Below, piece after piece: positions 17,612 to 25,991 of a DNA stretch of 64,000 bases (position 1 is its first letter; the number at the start of each line of letters is the position of its first letter). A program made the translations under genes and the position numbers. The notes below the pieces were generated by a model. The model was not told the DNA's origin. It saw nothing but the letters and a program-made list of their open reading frames with translations, and made no database searches. This stretch comes from Kitasatospora sp. NBC_01246 (GTDB lineage Bacteria; Actinomycetota; Actinomycetes; Streptomycetales; Streptomycetaceae): positions 6,696,001 to 6,760,000 of the forward strand of contig NZ_CP108484.1 of the NCBI RefSeq assembly GCF_036226505.1, written 5' to 3'.

Positions 17612-18172
17612 ATGACGGAGTGGAAGACGTACGGTCGGCGGCCGGTCTACGAGTCGCCCTGGGTGGAGTTGTGGCTGGACGACGTGGAGATCCCCGGGGT
17701 CGGGCGGGTCGACCACCATGTGGTGCGGATGCCGAAGGCCTGCACCACGGCGGTCGTGACCGATGACGCGGGCCGGTTCCTGCTGCTGTACCGGCACCGG
17801 TTCATCACCGGGCAGTGGGGGTGGGAGGTGCCGGCCGGATGGGCGGAGCCGGGCGAGGAGCCGGCGGCGGCCGCCGCCCGGGAGGTCGAGGAGGAGACCG
17901 GGTGGCGACCGGGCCGGGTGGAGCCGCTGGTCGGGTTCAACGCGATGTCCGGCATCTCGACGATGCGCTTCCACGCGTTCCACATGACCGGCTGCACCCG
18001 GATCGGCGAGCCGACCGACCGGAGCGAGGCGACCCGGGTCGAGTGGGTGGCGGAGGAGGACGTGGTCGAGCTGCTGGCCGCCGGGGAGGTGCCCGAGGGG
18101 GCGTCGCTCGCGGCGCTCTCCTACTTCCTCGGGCCGTACCGCCTGGCGCGGCGGCGGCGGTCGGCCGACTGA
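17612..18172 (+). CDS. Nudix hydrolase
   Basis: A 186-residue cytoplasmic protein with a perfect Nudix box: Gly, five residues, Glu, seven residues, then REVEEETGW (near residues 76-98). Upstream LLYRHRFITGQWGWEVPAG and downstream TDRSEATRVEWV fit ADP-ribose/nucleotide-sugar pyrophosphatases. It would hydrolyse an NDP-X compound with Mg2+. GGAGGAGAG precedes ATG 17612. Divergent from the zinc-ribbon gene, convergent with the siderophore-interacting protein. Confidence 0.85.
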   Translation: MTEWKTYGRRPVYESPWVELWLDDVEIPGVGRVDHHVVRMPKACTTAVVTDDAGRFLLLYRHRFITGQWGWEVPAGWAEPGEEPAAAAAREVEEETGWRPGRVEPLVGFNAMSGISTMRFHAFHMTGCTRIGEPTDRSEATRVEWVAEEDVVELLAAGEVPEGASLAALSYFLGPYRLARRRRSAD

Positions 18173-18200
18173 CCGCCGCCGGTCGCGACGGCCGGTGCGC

Positions 18201-18917
18201 TCACTCCCGGTGGTTGGCCTCGCCGTGCTTCCAGTAGCCCTTCGCGTGGACCCGGTCGCGGGGGAGGCCCAGGTCGCCGAGGAGGTGGCGGCGGAGGGTT
18301 CCGACGGCGACGGCCTCACCGGCGATCCAGGCGGCGGAGCCGGTTGTCCCGGCAGGGCGGGTCAGGACGTCGGCGGCGAGGACGGCGTCGGTGAGGAGCC
18401 GGCCCTTGGGGTGGGCGCCGTCACGGGGGAGCCAGGTGGTGGTGAGCTCGGCGGCGGTGCCGAGCGGCAGCGCGTCGGCGCCGGTGGCGATCTCGAAGTA
18501 GGCGAAGGCCCTTACTTTGCTGGGCAGTTGATCGAGAATGGTGAGCGCGGCGGGCAGCGCGCTCTCGTCGGCGGCGAGGAGCAGCCGGGTGACGCCGTCC
18601 AGGTCGGGCCGGCGGCCGCGCGGGCCGGCGAGGACGGCCCGGTCGCCGGGTCGGGCGGTGGACGCCCAGCGGGCCAGGGGTCCGTTGCCGTGCAGGACGA
18701 TGTCGATGTCCACCTCGCACTCGGCGGGTCGGTGCCGGCGGATGGTGTAGGCCCGGGACGGCCCCTCGGGGATGGCCAACTTGACCCACTGGGTGGGGTG
18801 TTCGATCCCGAGGTCGGGCAGCGTCGGGCCGCTGAAGGTGATCCGGGTGAGGGTGGAGGTCAGCGGGGTGGTGGCGATGACCTCGACGTCGTGGGCCGGG
18901 CGGGGGCGTCGGAACAT
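18201..18917 (-). CDS. Siderophore-interacting protein (FAD-dependent ferric reductase type)
   Basis: A 238-residue protein of the ViuB/SIP group. It has the FAD-binding motif RAYTIRR near residue 55, the pyrophosphate segment GPLARWASTARPGDRAVLAG, and the C-terminal SIP domain with AWIAGEAVAVGTLRRHL and a closing GYWKHGEANHRE. Such enzymes reduce ferric siderophores in the cytoplasm to release iron. AGGAG precedes ATG 18917. No IdeR/DmdR iron box was seen upstream. It sits 172 bp from the TetR/MFS operon and 2.5 kb from a broken isochorismate synthase gene, hinting at a decayed siderophore locus. Confidence 0.85.
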   Translation of the reverse strand: MFRRPRPAHDVEVIATTPLTSTLTRITFSGPTLPDLGIEHPTQWVKLAIPEGPSRAYTIRRHRPAECEVDIDIVLHGNGPLARWASTARPGDRAVLAGPRGRRPDLDGVTRLLLAADESALPAALTILDQLPSKVRAFAYFEIATGADALPLGTAAELTTTWLPRDGAHPKGRLLTDAVLAADVLTRPAGTTGSAAWIAGEAVAVGTLRRHLLGDLGLPRDRVHAKGYWKHGEANHRE

Positions 18918-19038
18918 GATGACTCCTGAGCGGGCCCGGAGGTGGACTCGGGCCGGGTGAAGGGGAGTTCGGTGACGGAGGGGCCGGGGCGCGCCACGGC
19001 GAACGGCCGCACGGCGGTGCGGTGCGGGAGCCGCGCGG

Positions 19039-19075
19039 GGGCGGGTGGTGGCAGGTGGTGGCGGGTGGTGCCCGG
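19039..19075. repeat. Short GGTGGT-rich tandem repeat
   Basis: Three imperfect copies of an 11-12-bp unit (GGGTGGTGGCA-like) in the gap between the SIP and TetR genes. No promoter signal recognised here. Confidence 0.4.
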
Positions 19076-19089
19076 AGTGGGCGCCCGGA

Positions 19090-19752
19090 TCAGTGCGTGA
19101 AGCGGGCGAGCTGCCGGTCGAGCAGGGTGTCGACGAAGGCCCGGTCGAGCGGGCGGCGCAGCACCAGGGCGCGGTGGTAGAGCGGGGCGAGCAGGGCGTC
19201 CAGGAGTGCGGCGGCCTCGTCCTCGGAGGTGCCGAGGCAGGCCCGGGTGTGCGCGACGTCCCGCTCGCGGAGCGGGTCGAGGAAGCCGGTGTGCAGCAAC
19301 TCCGCCGTCCGGGAGTCGAGTTGGGCGTGCCCGAGGAGGGCCTGCAGGACTCGGCCGGCCGGTTCCTCGCCGAGGAAGGCGGCGAAGCGGTGCAGGTAGA
19401 CGCGCAGGTCGGCCGGGGTGGCCGGGGAGTCGGGCCAGACCAGGGCGGGACCGGAGTCCAGCGCCAGGTTGTCGAAGAGGATGTCGACCTTGGACTTCCA
19501 CCAGCGGTAGATGGTCTGCTTGGCGACGCCCGCCGCCGCGGCGATGCCCTCGATGGTGAGGCCCTCGAAGCCGTGCTCGACCAGGAGGTCGTCGGCGGCG
19601 TTCAGCACGGCCAGGCGCGCGGCCTCGCTGCGGCGACCGCCGGTACTCGCGCTGCTGCTGCCGGTGGCGGGGCGGGGCTGGGCGGCGATGGCGCTGCGGT
19701 CCTCACGGGCGGGCCGCTGCGGGAGCCGGCCGGGGTGCTGGGTCGGGCCCAT
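19090..19752 (-). CDS. TetR-family regulator
   Basis: A 220-residue regulator. After a 35-residue Arg/Pro/Ser-rich leader, the HTH lies at about 45-90 (LTIEGIAAAAGVAKQTIYRWWKSK). The C-terminal ligand domain includes PADLRVYLHRFAAFLGEEP and a final LDRQLARF. It is the second gene of an operon: its ATG lies 4 nt after the MFS stop. The two palindromes 1.5 kb away at 21246-21299 in front of the MFS gene are its likely operators. The ligand is probably a substrate of the transporter. Confidence 0.85.
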   Translation of the reverse strand: MGPTQHPGRLPQRPAREDRSAIAAQPRPATGSSSASTGGRRSEAARLAVLNAADDLLVEHGFEGLTIEGIAAAAGVAKQTIYRWWKSKVDILFDNLALDSGPALVWPDSPATPADLRVYLHRFAAFLGEEPAGRVLQALLGHAQLDSRTAELLHTGFLDPLRERDVAHTRACLGTSEDEAAALLDALLAPLYHRALVLRRPLDRAFVDTLLDRQLARFTH

Positions 19753-19756
19753 CCTC

Positions 19757-21139
19757 TCACGCCTCCTCCGCCGCGAGGGGCGTCGGCCGTGCGCGACGGC
19801 CGGTCAGGCCGGCCGCGACGCCGACGGCCAGTACCGCGACCAGCGCGCTGAAGACGACCCCTGCCGTGCGTAGGTCGGTGGCCCGGATCAGGAGGCCGGC
19901 GCCCACCACCGGTACCGAGAGCATCGTGTACAGGACGGCGAAGTAGGCCGAGATCACCTCGCCACGCCGTCGCGGTTCGACGCCCCCGTTGATGGTGGCG
20001 AGCCCGGTGGCGAGCCCGGTGGCGACGGCGGTACCGGTGGCGAGGCCGTTGAGCACCGCGCCGAGGAGCAGCGGCGGCAGCGTCCCGGTGAGCAGCGCGG
20101 TGGCGACCAGGGCCGCCGCCACGACGAGCCCGGCGCAGGCGGCGGGCAGGGCGCGGGGGCCGGGCAGCACGCGGGCGAGCAACTGGCCGGCCCCGGTGGC
20201 GACGAAGGCGAGGCAGGCGACCAGACCGGTGAGCGCGTGGTGGTGGATGCCGAGGACGGTGGCGAGGAAGAGCCCGCTGACGGAGGTGAGGACGCCGAGG
20301 GCGGCGAAGCCGGACCCGGCGGTCAGGGCGGCGCGCAGCAGGGCGGGCCGGATGGCGGTCGGGACGAGCGGCGGCTCGAAGGACGGGGGGAGCGCGGCGC
20401 CGGTGCTCCCCGGGGCGTTCCCGGCGGTCTCGCGGTGGGCCTTGCGGGAGGCCGTGCGAGGGGGTGTGTGAACGGCCGCGTGGTGGGCCTCGCGGAGGGC
20501 CTCGCGTGGGCCGCCGCCGGGCACGCTCTCCGGGACGGCGAAGAGGCCGAGCAGGGCGACCGCGGTGAGGGCGAGCATCACCGTCCAGGGCAGCCGCAGC
20601 GGGGAGCCGGCCCATTCGGCGAGGATCCCGGAGAGCAGCGTGCCGCCGGCCAGTCCGCCCATGTTGGCCGCGAGCGCGAGGATCTGCGCCCGCAGCCGGC
20701 GCTCCGGCGGAGCGAGGTCGAGCAGGGCTGCGGTGGCGGCGCCGGTGACCAGGGCGGCGGCGAGGCCGGACGCCACCCGGGCGACGAGCAGCCAGGGCAG
20801 GGCGGAGGCGGCCTCGAAGAGTCCGGCGGCGGCCGCGGCGAGGAGCAGGGCGCCGGCCATGACGGGGCGGCGGCCGATCCGGTCGGAGAGGCGGCCGAGC
20901 GTGAGCAGGCCCACGACGACTCCGGCGGCGTAGACGGCGAAGGTCACCGTGACCATCAACGGCGAGAAGCCGAAGACCTGTTGGTAGATCGGATAGAGCG
21001 GGGTCGGGACGGTGGTGCCCGCCATGGTGACCCAGAAGGCGAGGGCGATGGCGGCCCGGGCGAGCGGAGTCGCCGGGGTGGGCGGGGCGGACGGGGCTGT
21101 GGCCGCCGCCGGGGGGCTGTCGGGGGGCGCGGAAGGCAC
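19757..21139 (-). CDS. MFS transporter, drug/metabolite exporter
   Basis: A 460-residue major facilitator with 12 hydrophobic segments. The cytoplasmic loop 2-3 motif GRLSDRIGRRP is intact, and a hydrophilic central loop (about 200-255) separates two six-helix halves. GTG 21139 follows GAGGAG at 7 nt; the frame is open far upstream but into the operator region. It is likely an exporter under control of the TetR gene directly behind it. The divergent gene is a broken isochorismate synthase, so the original cargo may have been a catecholate siderophore or related aryl acid. Confidence 0.85.
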   Translation of the reverse strand: MPSAPPDSPPAAATAPSAPPTPATPLARAAIALAFWVTMAGTTVPTPLYPIYQQVFGFSPLMVTVTFAVYAAGVVVGLLTLGRLSDRIGRRPVMAGALLLAAAAAGLFEAASALPWLLVARVASGLAAALVTGAATAALLDLAPPERRLRAQILALAANMGGLAGGTLLSGILAEWAGSPLRLPWTVMLALTAVALLGLFAVPESVPGGGPREALREAHHAAVHTPPRTASRKAHRETAGNAPGSTGAALPPSFEPPLVPTAIRPALLRAALTAGSGFAALGVLTSVSGLFLATVLGIHHHALTGLVACLAFVATGAGQLLARVLPGPRALPAACAGLVVAAALVATALLTGTLPPLLLGAVLNGLATGTAVATGLATGLATINGGVEPRRRGEVISAYFAVLYTMLSVPVVGAGLLIRATDLRTAGVVFSALVAVLAVGVAAGLTGRRARPTPLAAEEA

Positions 21140-21245
21140 GGGTGTGCTCCTCGGGTGAGGTGAGGGGGGTGAGGCCTGGCGGGGCGGGAACTCCGCGCGG
21201 GGCGGAGTCGGCGCAGCGCGGGGCGGGCCCCGGAGGCGAAAGTAG

Positions 21246-21299
21246 ACGCAACGTTGCGTTGCGATTCGAACGTAGCACTGGACGCAACGTTGCGTCCAG
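21246..21299. promoter_or_regulatory. Twin palindromic operators between MFS and entC-like genes
   Basis: Two copies of the perfect 14-bp palindrome ACGCAACGTTGCGT, at 21246-21259 and 21282-21295, with centres 36 bp apart. The second extends to a 22-bp perfect palindrome at 21278-21299. Their size and symmetry are typical of TetR operators, and they lie between the MFS-tetR operon and the divergent isochorismate synthase relic, so both directions may be repressed. Confidence 0.75.
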
Positions 21300-21401
21300 G
21301 CACGATGGTGCACCCCGGTCGACCCCGGCCCCGAACCGCCCCACCCGCCGACCACCCTGACCGGGGCACCCGGCGGCCACTCGCAGACTGGGAGAATCCA
21401 G

Positions 21402-22586
21402 GTGACCACCGTGCACCACGCCCCCGCCGGGACGGACCACACCGTCATCGGCGCGGCCAGCGGGCCGCTGGGCCAGTACCGGGCCGCGCCCGACGAGGCG
21501 TTCTTCGCCTCGCCGACCCGCACGCTGCTCGCCGAGGGCGTGCACGCCAGGGCGGTGCAGGACGAGCGCCCGCTGCCGGTGCGGGTCGCCGAGACGCTGG
21601 CCCGGGCGCGCCGTGACGGGGTCCGGCAGCCGCTGGTGATGGGCGCGGTGGCGTTCGACCACGACAGCGGGGCCGAACTGGCCGTGCCCGCCGGGCTGCG
21701 CGTCTGCGGCGCGCTGCGGGACGACCCGCTGATCGCCCTGCCCGCCCCGGCCGCCGAGCCGGTGGAGTGGCGGGTCCGTCCGGTGCCCGAGCCCGAGGTG
21801 TACGGGGCCGGCGTCGCCGAGGCCGTCCGGCGTGTGAGTTGAACACGGTCGTGCTCGCCCGGACACTCGAACTGAGTGCCGGTCGCCCGCTCGATCTGCC
21901 CGCGATCCTCCAGCGGCTGGCCCGCCGCGACCCGAGCGGCTACACCTTCGCGGTGCCCGGCGGCGCGGGCCGCACCCTGATCGGCGCCAATCCCGAACTG
22001 CTGCTCGCGCGCCGCGGCACCAAGGTGGTGGCGAACCCGCTGGCCGGTTCGGTGCCGCGCACCGCCGACCTGGGCGAGGACGTCCGCCGGGCCGCCGCGC
22101 TGCTGGAGTCCCCGAAGGACCTGCGCGAGCACGCCTTCGTGGTGGACGCCATCCGAAAGGCGCTGGCCCCGTACTGCCGGACGCTGCTGGTGCCGGCCGC
22201 CCCGACCCTGGTCCGGACCGCCGCCATGTGGCACCTGGCGACCACGATCACCGCCGAACTGGCCGACCCGGCCGTGTCGGCGCTGGGGCTGGCCACCGCC
22301 CTGCACCCGACCCCGGCGGCCTGCGGGTCGCCGACGCCGCCGGCGCGGCGGGCGATCGGCGAGATCGAGCCGTTCGACCGCGGGCTACGCCGGGATGGTC
22401 GGCTGGGGCGACGCGGACGGTGACGGCGAGTGGGTGGTGACCCTGCGCTGCGCGGAGGCCGACGAGGGCACGCTGCGGGTGTTCGCCGGGGCGGGCGTCG
22501 TCGCCGAGTCCCGGCCGGAGGCCGAACTGGCCGAGGCCGGCGCCAAGTTCCGCACCTTCTTGGACGCCGCGGGGGTGCCGCGGTGA
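21402..22586 (+). pseudogene. Isochorismate synthase (DhbC/EntC-like) broken by two frameshifts
   Basis: Read across three frames, the 1185-bp region gives a full-length isochorismate synthase of about 390 residues. Frame one (21402-21842) ends YGAGVAEAVRRVS then stop. Frame two resumes at 21836 with ELNTVVLARTLEL and carries PELLLARRGTKVVANPLAGS and RTAAMWHLATTI up to GEIEPFDRG. Frame three resumes at 22386 with YAGMVGWGDADG and runs to TGA 22586. Loss of 3n+1 bases near 21834 (three expected residues are also missing) and of two bases near 22385 explain the breaks. The intact enzyme would convert chorismate to isochorismate for catecholate siderophores. GTG 21402 has GGGAGA upstream. Real decay and assembly error are both possible. 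Confidence 0.8.
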
Positions 22587-22630
22587 GGGTTCGGGCGGCG
22601 GCCGAAGCTCAGTGTGCGGCACTCGGATGC

Positions 22631-22655
22631 GGGGCCGGCCGTCGCGGTCGGCCCC
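22631..22655. terminator. Bidirectional terminator hairpin
   Basis: 11-bp stem (GGGGCCGGCCG / CGGTCGGCCCC, one G-U pair in RNA) with a 3-nt loop, between the convergent pseudogene and the 110-residue hypothetical gene. Confidence 0.55.
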
Positions 22656-22672
22656 GGCTGACGACCCGGGCC

Positions 22673-23005
22673 CTACGGAAGGTCGATCCGCTCGGTCCGG
22701 TAGGCCCCGATCACCTCGATCCCCTTGCTCCCCGTGATGCCGTCCAGCGGCAGCGACTCCGTGTACGGGGCGGTGGCGGGGAGCCCGATGCCGGACAGCG
22801 AGCCGACCACCTCGATGCCCCAGTACTCCGGCTGCGCGATGTAGACCCGGGGCGACAGCCGGACGGTCATGTTCAGGTAGGGCTTGGTCCCGTTCACCAC
22901 GAGGATGAACGTGCCCGGGACGATCCCCGGGACGGCCTTCGCCTCCTCGAAGTCGATCAGGCGCACGGACTCCGGCGCCGGCCGCTCTGCAAAGTTCTCC
23001 GCCAT
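22673..23005 (-). CDS. Conserved hypothetical protein, 110 residues
   Basis: A small soluble protein, predicted mostly beta. It has FILVVNGTKPYLNMTVRLSP, YIAQPEYWGIEVVGSL and a late GSKGIEVIGAYRTERIDLP. The strong conservation-like character of these segments and the good ribosome-binding site (GAAAGGG before ATG 23005) support a real gene. I recall similar small proteins in Streptomyces but no function. Upstream codons in the same frame are low-complexity and were dropped. Confidence 0.7.
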   Translation of the reverse strand: MAENFAERPAPESVRLIDFEEAKAVPGIVPGTFILVVNGTKPYLNMTVRLSPRVYIAQPEYWGIEVVGSLSGIGLPATAPYTESLPLDGITGSKGIEVIGAYRTERIDLP

Positions 23006-23142
23006 GGTGAACCCTTTCGTCACCGCGATGCCCTCAGGCCTTCCGACGACGCAGGCTAGCTGACGGTCGCTCACGAACGATGCCTGCCGCGCGCGCACGA
23101 AGGCGCCCGCATGCCCGACACCCGCCCGGCGGATCCGACCGC

Positions 23143-23340
23143 TCAGGAGAGCGGTGTCTCCGTGGCTGTCGCAAAGGCGACGAAGTCGGCCCAGGCGGCG
23201 GGGGAGAAGGCGAGCTGCGGCCCGCTCCGGTTCTTGGAGTCCCGGACGCGCACGGCGGTCGTCATGGCGGCGACCTCGATACAGGCGCCGCCCTCGGTGC
23301 CGCTGTAGCCGGACTTGAACCATGCGAGCTCAGTACTCAT
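23143..23340 (-). CDS. DUF397 protein
   Basis: A 65-residue protein with the DUF397 pattern: LAWFKSGYSGTEGGACIEVA, then VRVRDSKNRSGPQLAFSPAAWADFVAF. These small proteins normally follow an XRE/DUF5753 regulator gene and are thought to work with it, in Streptomyces often in development. Here no regulator lies upstream. The 14 codons overlapping the start by ATGA read KASARFIGALAEGQ then stop, which resembles the end of such a regulator, so the partner may have been deleted. Confidence 0.85.
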   Translation of the reverse strand: MSTELAWFKSGYSGTEGGACIEVAAMTTAVRVRDSKNRSGPQLAFSPAAWADFVAFATATETPLS

Positions 23341-23656
23341 TGCCCCTCCGCCAACGCGCCGATGAACCGCGCTGAGGCCTTTGAGCCGAAGCCCCCTGGT
23401 CCTCGACCGGCTCGGGCTCCGAGGGTAGGGCGGGTGTGTGCCGGGGTGGGGGCGAACCATGAGAAACCGCACGTCCGGGTGAAACCGGCCGGGGTGGTGG
23501 TGTGCGCCGGGGCTTCGGCCCGGTCGGGGCGGGTGGCGTGAGTGTCGGGCGGCGGAGCGCGGGGTCGCTGTGATGAGCTGAGGGCTGCCGTGCCCTCCGC
23601 TCCCGCGCGGCAGCCGTTCCGGTCCTGCTGGACCGTCCTCCTGAGGGGAGACGCTC
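23341..23656. other. Intergenic region, no gene
   Basis: 316 bp between divergent DUF397 and sugar dehydrogenase genes. It contains the 14-codon tail described under DUF397 and GC-rich sequence. GAGGGGAGACG near 23642 is the ribosome-binding site of the next gene. No clear operator found. Confidence 0.4.
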
Positions 23657-24841
23657 GTGCGCAGTCGTGTCGGAGCCGGGGTGCTGGCTCTGCTCCTGGG
23701 GTCCGGTGCCGTCGCGGGCTGTTCGTCGGCGCCGGCGCCCGCGGCCACGTCGGCCGCCCCGACCTCGGCCGCCGCCTCGGCAGTCGCCTCCCCCACCGCC
23801 TCCCCCACCGCCTCCGCCACCGAGTCCGCCCCGGCCACGCCCGGTGCCGCGCCGTCGGTGGCCGTCCGGGCGACGGTCACCGAGGAGTTGGCGGCGCCGT
23901 GGGGCCTGGTGGTGCTGCCCGACGGGGATCTGCTGGTGTCCGAGCGGGACGACGGCCGGATCGTCCGGGTCGCGGCGAAGGACGGCGCCCGCACCGAGAC
24001 CGGGACCGTCCCCGGGGTGGTCTCCGGCGGCGAGGGCGGGTTGCTGGGCCTCGCGCTGTCGCCCGGCTACGCCACCGACCACCTGGTGTACGCCTACTTC
24101 AGCACCGCCGCGGACAACCGCGTCGTGCGCCTGGCGTACGACCCGACGCGGCCGGCGAAGCAGCAACTCGGCACGCCCGAGGTCCTCCTGACGGGCATCC
24201 CGCACGGGCCCCGGCACAACGGCGGGCGGATCGCCTTCGGCCCCGACGGCCTGCTCTACGTGGGCACCGGGGACAGCAGCGACACCGGGCTCGCCCAGGA
24301 CAAGGGCTCGCTCGGCGGCAAGATCCTGCGGCTCGCCCCGGACGGCACCCCCGCTCCCGGCAACCCCTTCCCCGGCTCGCCCGTGTACTCCTACGGCCAC
24401 CGCAATGTGCAGGGGCTCACCTGGGATCCCCAAGGGCGGCTCTGGGCCTCGGAGTTCGGCCAGGACACCTGGGACGAGCTGAACCTGATCAAGGCCGGCG
24501 GCAACTACGGCTGGCCGGTGGTCGAGGGCACCGGGAACCGCCCCGACTTCATCGACCCGGTGGCCCAGTGGCATACCGCCGACGCGTCCCCGAGCGGTGT
24601 CGCCTACGCCGACGGCGCCGTCTGGATCGCCGCGCTGCGGGGCGCCCGGCTCTGGCGCGTCCCGCTCGACGGTGACCGCGCGGCGGGGGCTCCGGAGGCG
24701 TTCCTCGACGACGCCTACGGGCGGCTGCGCACGGTGGTCGCGGACCGGGACGGCACGCTGTTGCTGGTCACCAACAACACCGACGGGCGCGGGGACTCGC
24801 GCTCCGGCGACGACCGGATCCTGCGCCTGACCGTCTCCTAG
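23657..24841 (+). CDS. Secreted PQQ-type sugar dehydrogenase-like lipoprotein
   Basis: A 394-residue lipoprotein (lipobox VAGC near residue 22), an Ala/Ser/Thr linker to about 70, then a six-bladed beta-propeller of the soluble glucose/sorbosone dehydrogenase family. Family blocks are seen: LAAPWGLVVLPDGDLLVSER, GGEGGLLGLALSPGY, HNGGRIAFGPDGLLYVGTGD, SYGHRNVQGLTWDP and SEFGQDTWDELNLIKAGGNYGWP. It probably oxidises a sugar outside the membrane with PQQ or another cofactor; no pqq genes lie in the window. GTG 23657 follows GAGGGGAGACG. Confidence 0.85.
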   Translation: MRSRVGAGVLALLLGSGAVAGCSSAPAPAATSAAPTSAAASAVASPTASPTASATESAPATPGAAPSVAVRATVTEELAAPWGLVVLPDGDLLVSERDDGRIVRVAAKDGARTETGTVPGVVSGGEGGLLGLALSPGYATDHLVYAYFSTAADNRVVRLAYDPTRPAKQQLGTPEVLLTGIPHGPRHNGGRIAFGPDGLLYVGTGDSSDTGLAQDKGSLGGKILRLAPDGTPAPGNPFPGSPVYSYGHRNVQGLTWDPQGRLWASEFGQDTWDELNLIKAGGNYGWPVVEGTGNRPDFIDPVAQWHTADASPSGVAYADGAVWIAALRGARLWRVPLDGDRAAGAPEAFLDDAYGRLRTVVADRDGTLLLVTNNTDGRGDSRSGDDRILRLTVS

Positions 24842-25072
24842 CGGCGCGGCCGGTCCCCGCGGTCCCGGCCGCTTCTGACATGCCCGGATCGAATGCGCGG
24901 TCCGCCGACCGGTCGGCGTGTTGAGCTCGCAGATCGCCTGTGCTGTAAGGGAGTTGGGACCCCTTCGGGCCGTCGGCCGGGGTGGTGGCCGCGTCGTCGT
25001 CCCCGCTGATCGTTCACTCGTTCGATGGGTTTGAAGCGGCTGGCCCGCAGGAGCGGCCCCCCGGCGGCCGCG

Positions 25073-25095
25073 TTGTCAGTGTGTCCCGTTACGTT
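25073..25095 (+). promoter_or_regulatory. RecA-independent DNA-damage (PafBC-type) promoter
   Basis: TTGTCAGTG, eight bases, then TACGTT fits the actinobacterial RecA-NDp consensus tTGTCRGTG-N8-TAnnnT exactly. It ends 38 bp before the GTG of the first gene of the five-gene MoxR/VWA operon, and GGGAGGAGAG lies between. In mycobacteria this element is recognised with the activator PafBC after DNA damage. The match is direct; the regulation is inference. Confidence 0.7.
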
Positions 25096-25133
25096 CCTCC
25101 CATCGCAGACCAGCAGCTGGGAGGAGAGCGGCC

Positions 25134-25991
25134 GTGACGTGGGTGGAAGCGGGGACGGGCGGCTATCAAGTCGCGCTCGACGCGGAGGGCAGGGTGGTGT
25201 GCCGCAACGCGGCCGGCCGCCCGTTGAAGTCCCTTCCGTCGAAGCTGAACGACGATCCAGTGGTCACCGGGCTCAAGCAGCTCACCGAGTGGCTCGCCGC
25301 GCACCGGCGCGGCTGCCTGGAGGACGTCGAGCGGTGGATGGTCCGCTCGCTGCCCGTCCCCGCCGCGGTCCTGGTCGCGGTCTGGCCGGACGAGGCCTGG
25401 CAGGAGGTCCTGCGCGACCTGGTGGTGACGGGCGCGGACGGCGAGGTCGCCGGGTTCCTGCGCGGCGCCGACGCCGAACGCGGCCTCGGGCTCGTCGACC
25501 TCGACGGGGACACCGTGCGCCTCACCGACGGCGAGATCCTGATACCCCACCCCGTCCTCCTGGAGGACTTGGACGAGCTGCGCGAGTTCGCCGTCGAGCT
25601 CGGGGTCTCCCAGCAGGTGCAGCAGCTGTACCGGGAGGTCTGGCACCGCCCGGCGGAGGCCGCGTCCGGTACCGAGGTCACCAGCTACGCCGGCGGCCGC
25701 TACAACGCCCTGCGCGACCTGCTCGGCCGCTGCGCCCGGCTCGGCTACCGGGTGCGCGGCGGCTACGCCGTGCTGCCCGTGGTCGAGGGCGGCCGCGCGC
25801 TGGAGGCCCGCGTCTGGGTCGGGGACTACTACGAGTACGACGAGTGCGAGACCGGCGCGCTCAGCTGGGCCGGCCCGGACGGCACGATCCTGCCGGCGGC
25901 CGAGGTCGGGCCGGTCGCCTGGTCCGAGGGCATGCGGATGGCCGCCGCGCTGTACGCCGGCCGCACGATCGAAGGGGAGGAGCCCGCATGA
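25134..25991 (+). CDS. DUF4132 (MolR-type) protein, first gene of the MoxR/VWA operon
   Basis: A 285-residue protein with the DUF4132 core: HPVLLEDLDELREFAVELGV, then QQVQQLYREVWHRP, then a Gly/Arg-rich turn GYRVRGGYAVLPV. This corresponds to the C-terminal domain of Escherichia coli MolR/YehI (about 1200 residues), here as a separate small protein. The N-terminal part (1-130) starts MTWVEAGTGGYQVALDAEGRVVCRNAAGRPL, which resembles a small beta-rich WGR-like or kin module. No catalytic motif is visible. GTG 25134 has a strong ribosome-binding site. The stop overlaps the next start as ATGA. Function unknown; part of a predicted MoxR-VWA complex. Confidence 0.75.
   Translation: MTWVEAGTGGYQVALDAEGRVVCRNAAGRPLKSLPSKLNDDPVVTGLKQLTEWLAAHRRGCLEDVERWMVRSLPVPAAVLVAVWPDEAWQEVLRDLVVTGADGEVAGFLRGADAERGLGLVDLDGDTVRLTDGEILIPHPVLLEDLDELREFAVELGVSQQVQQLYREVWHRPAEAASGTEVTSYAGGRYNALRDLLGRCARLGYRVRGGYAVLPVVEGGRALEARVWVGDYYEYDECETGALSWAGPDGTILPAAEVGPVAWSEGMRMAAALYAGRTIEGEEPA

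Noticed and set aside
18918..19089. Iron box upstream of the siderophore-interacting protein gene
   Set aside because: No TTAGGTTAG-type dyad found; only G-rich short repeats.
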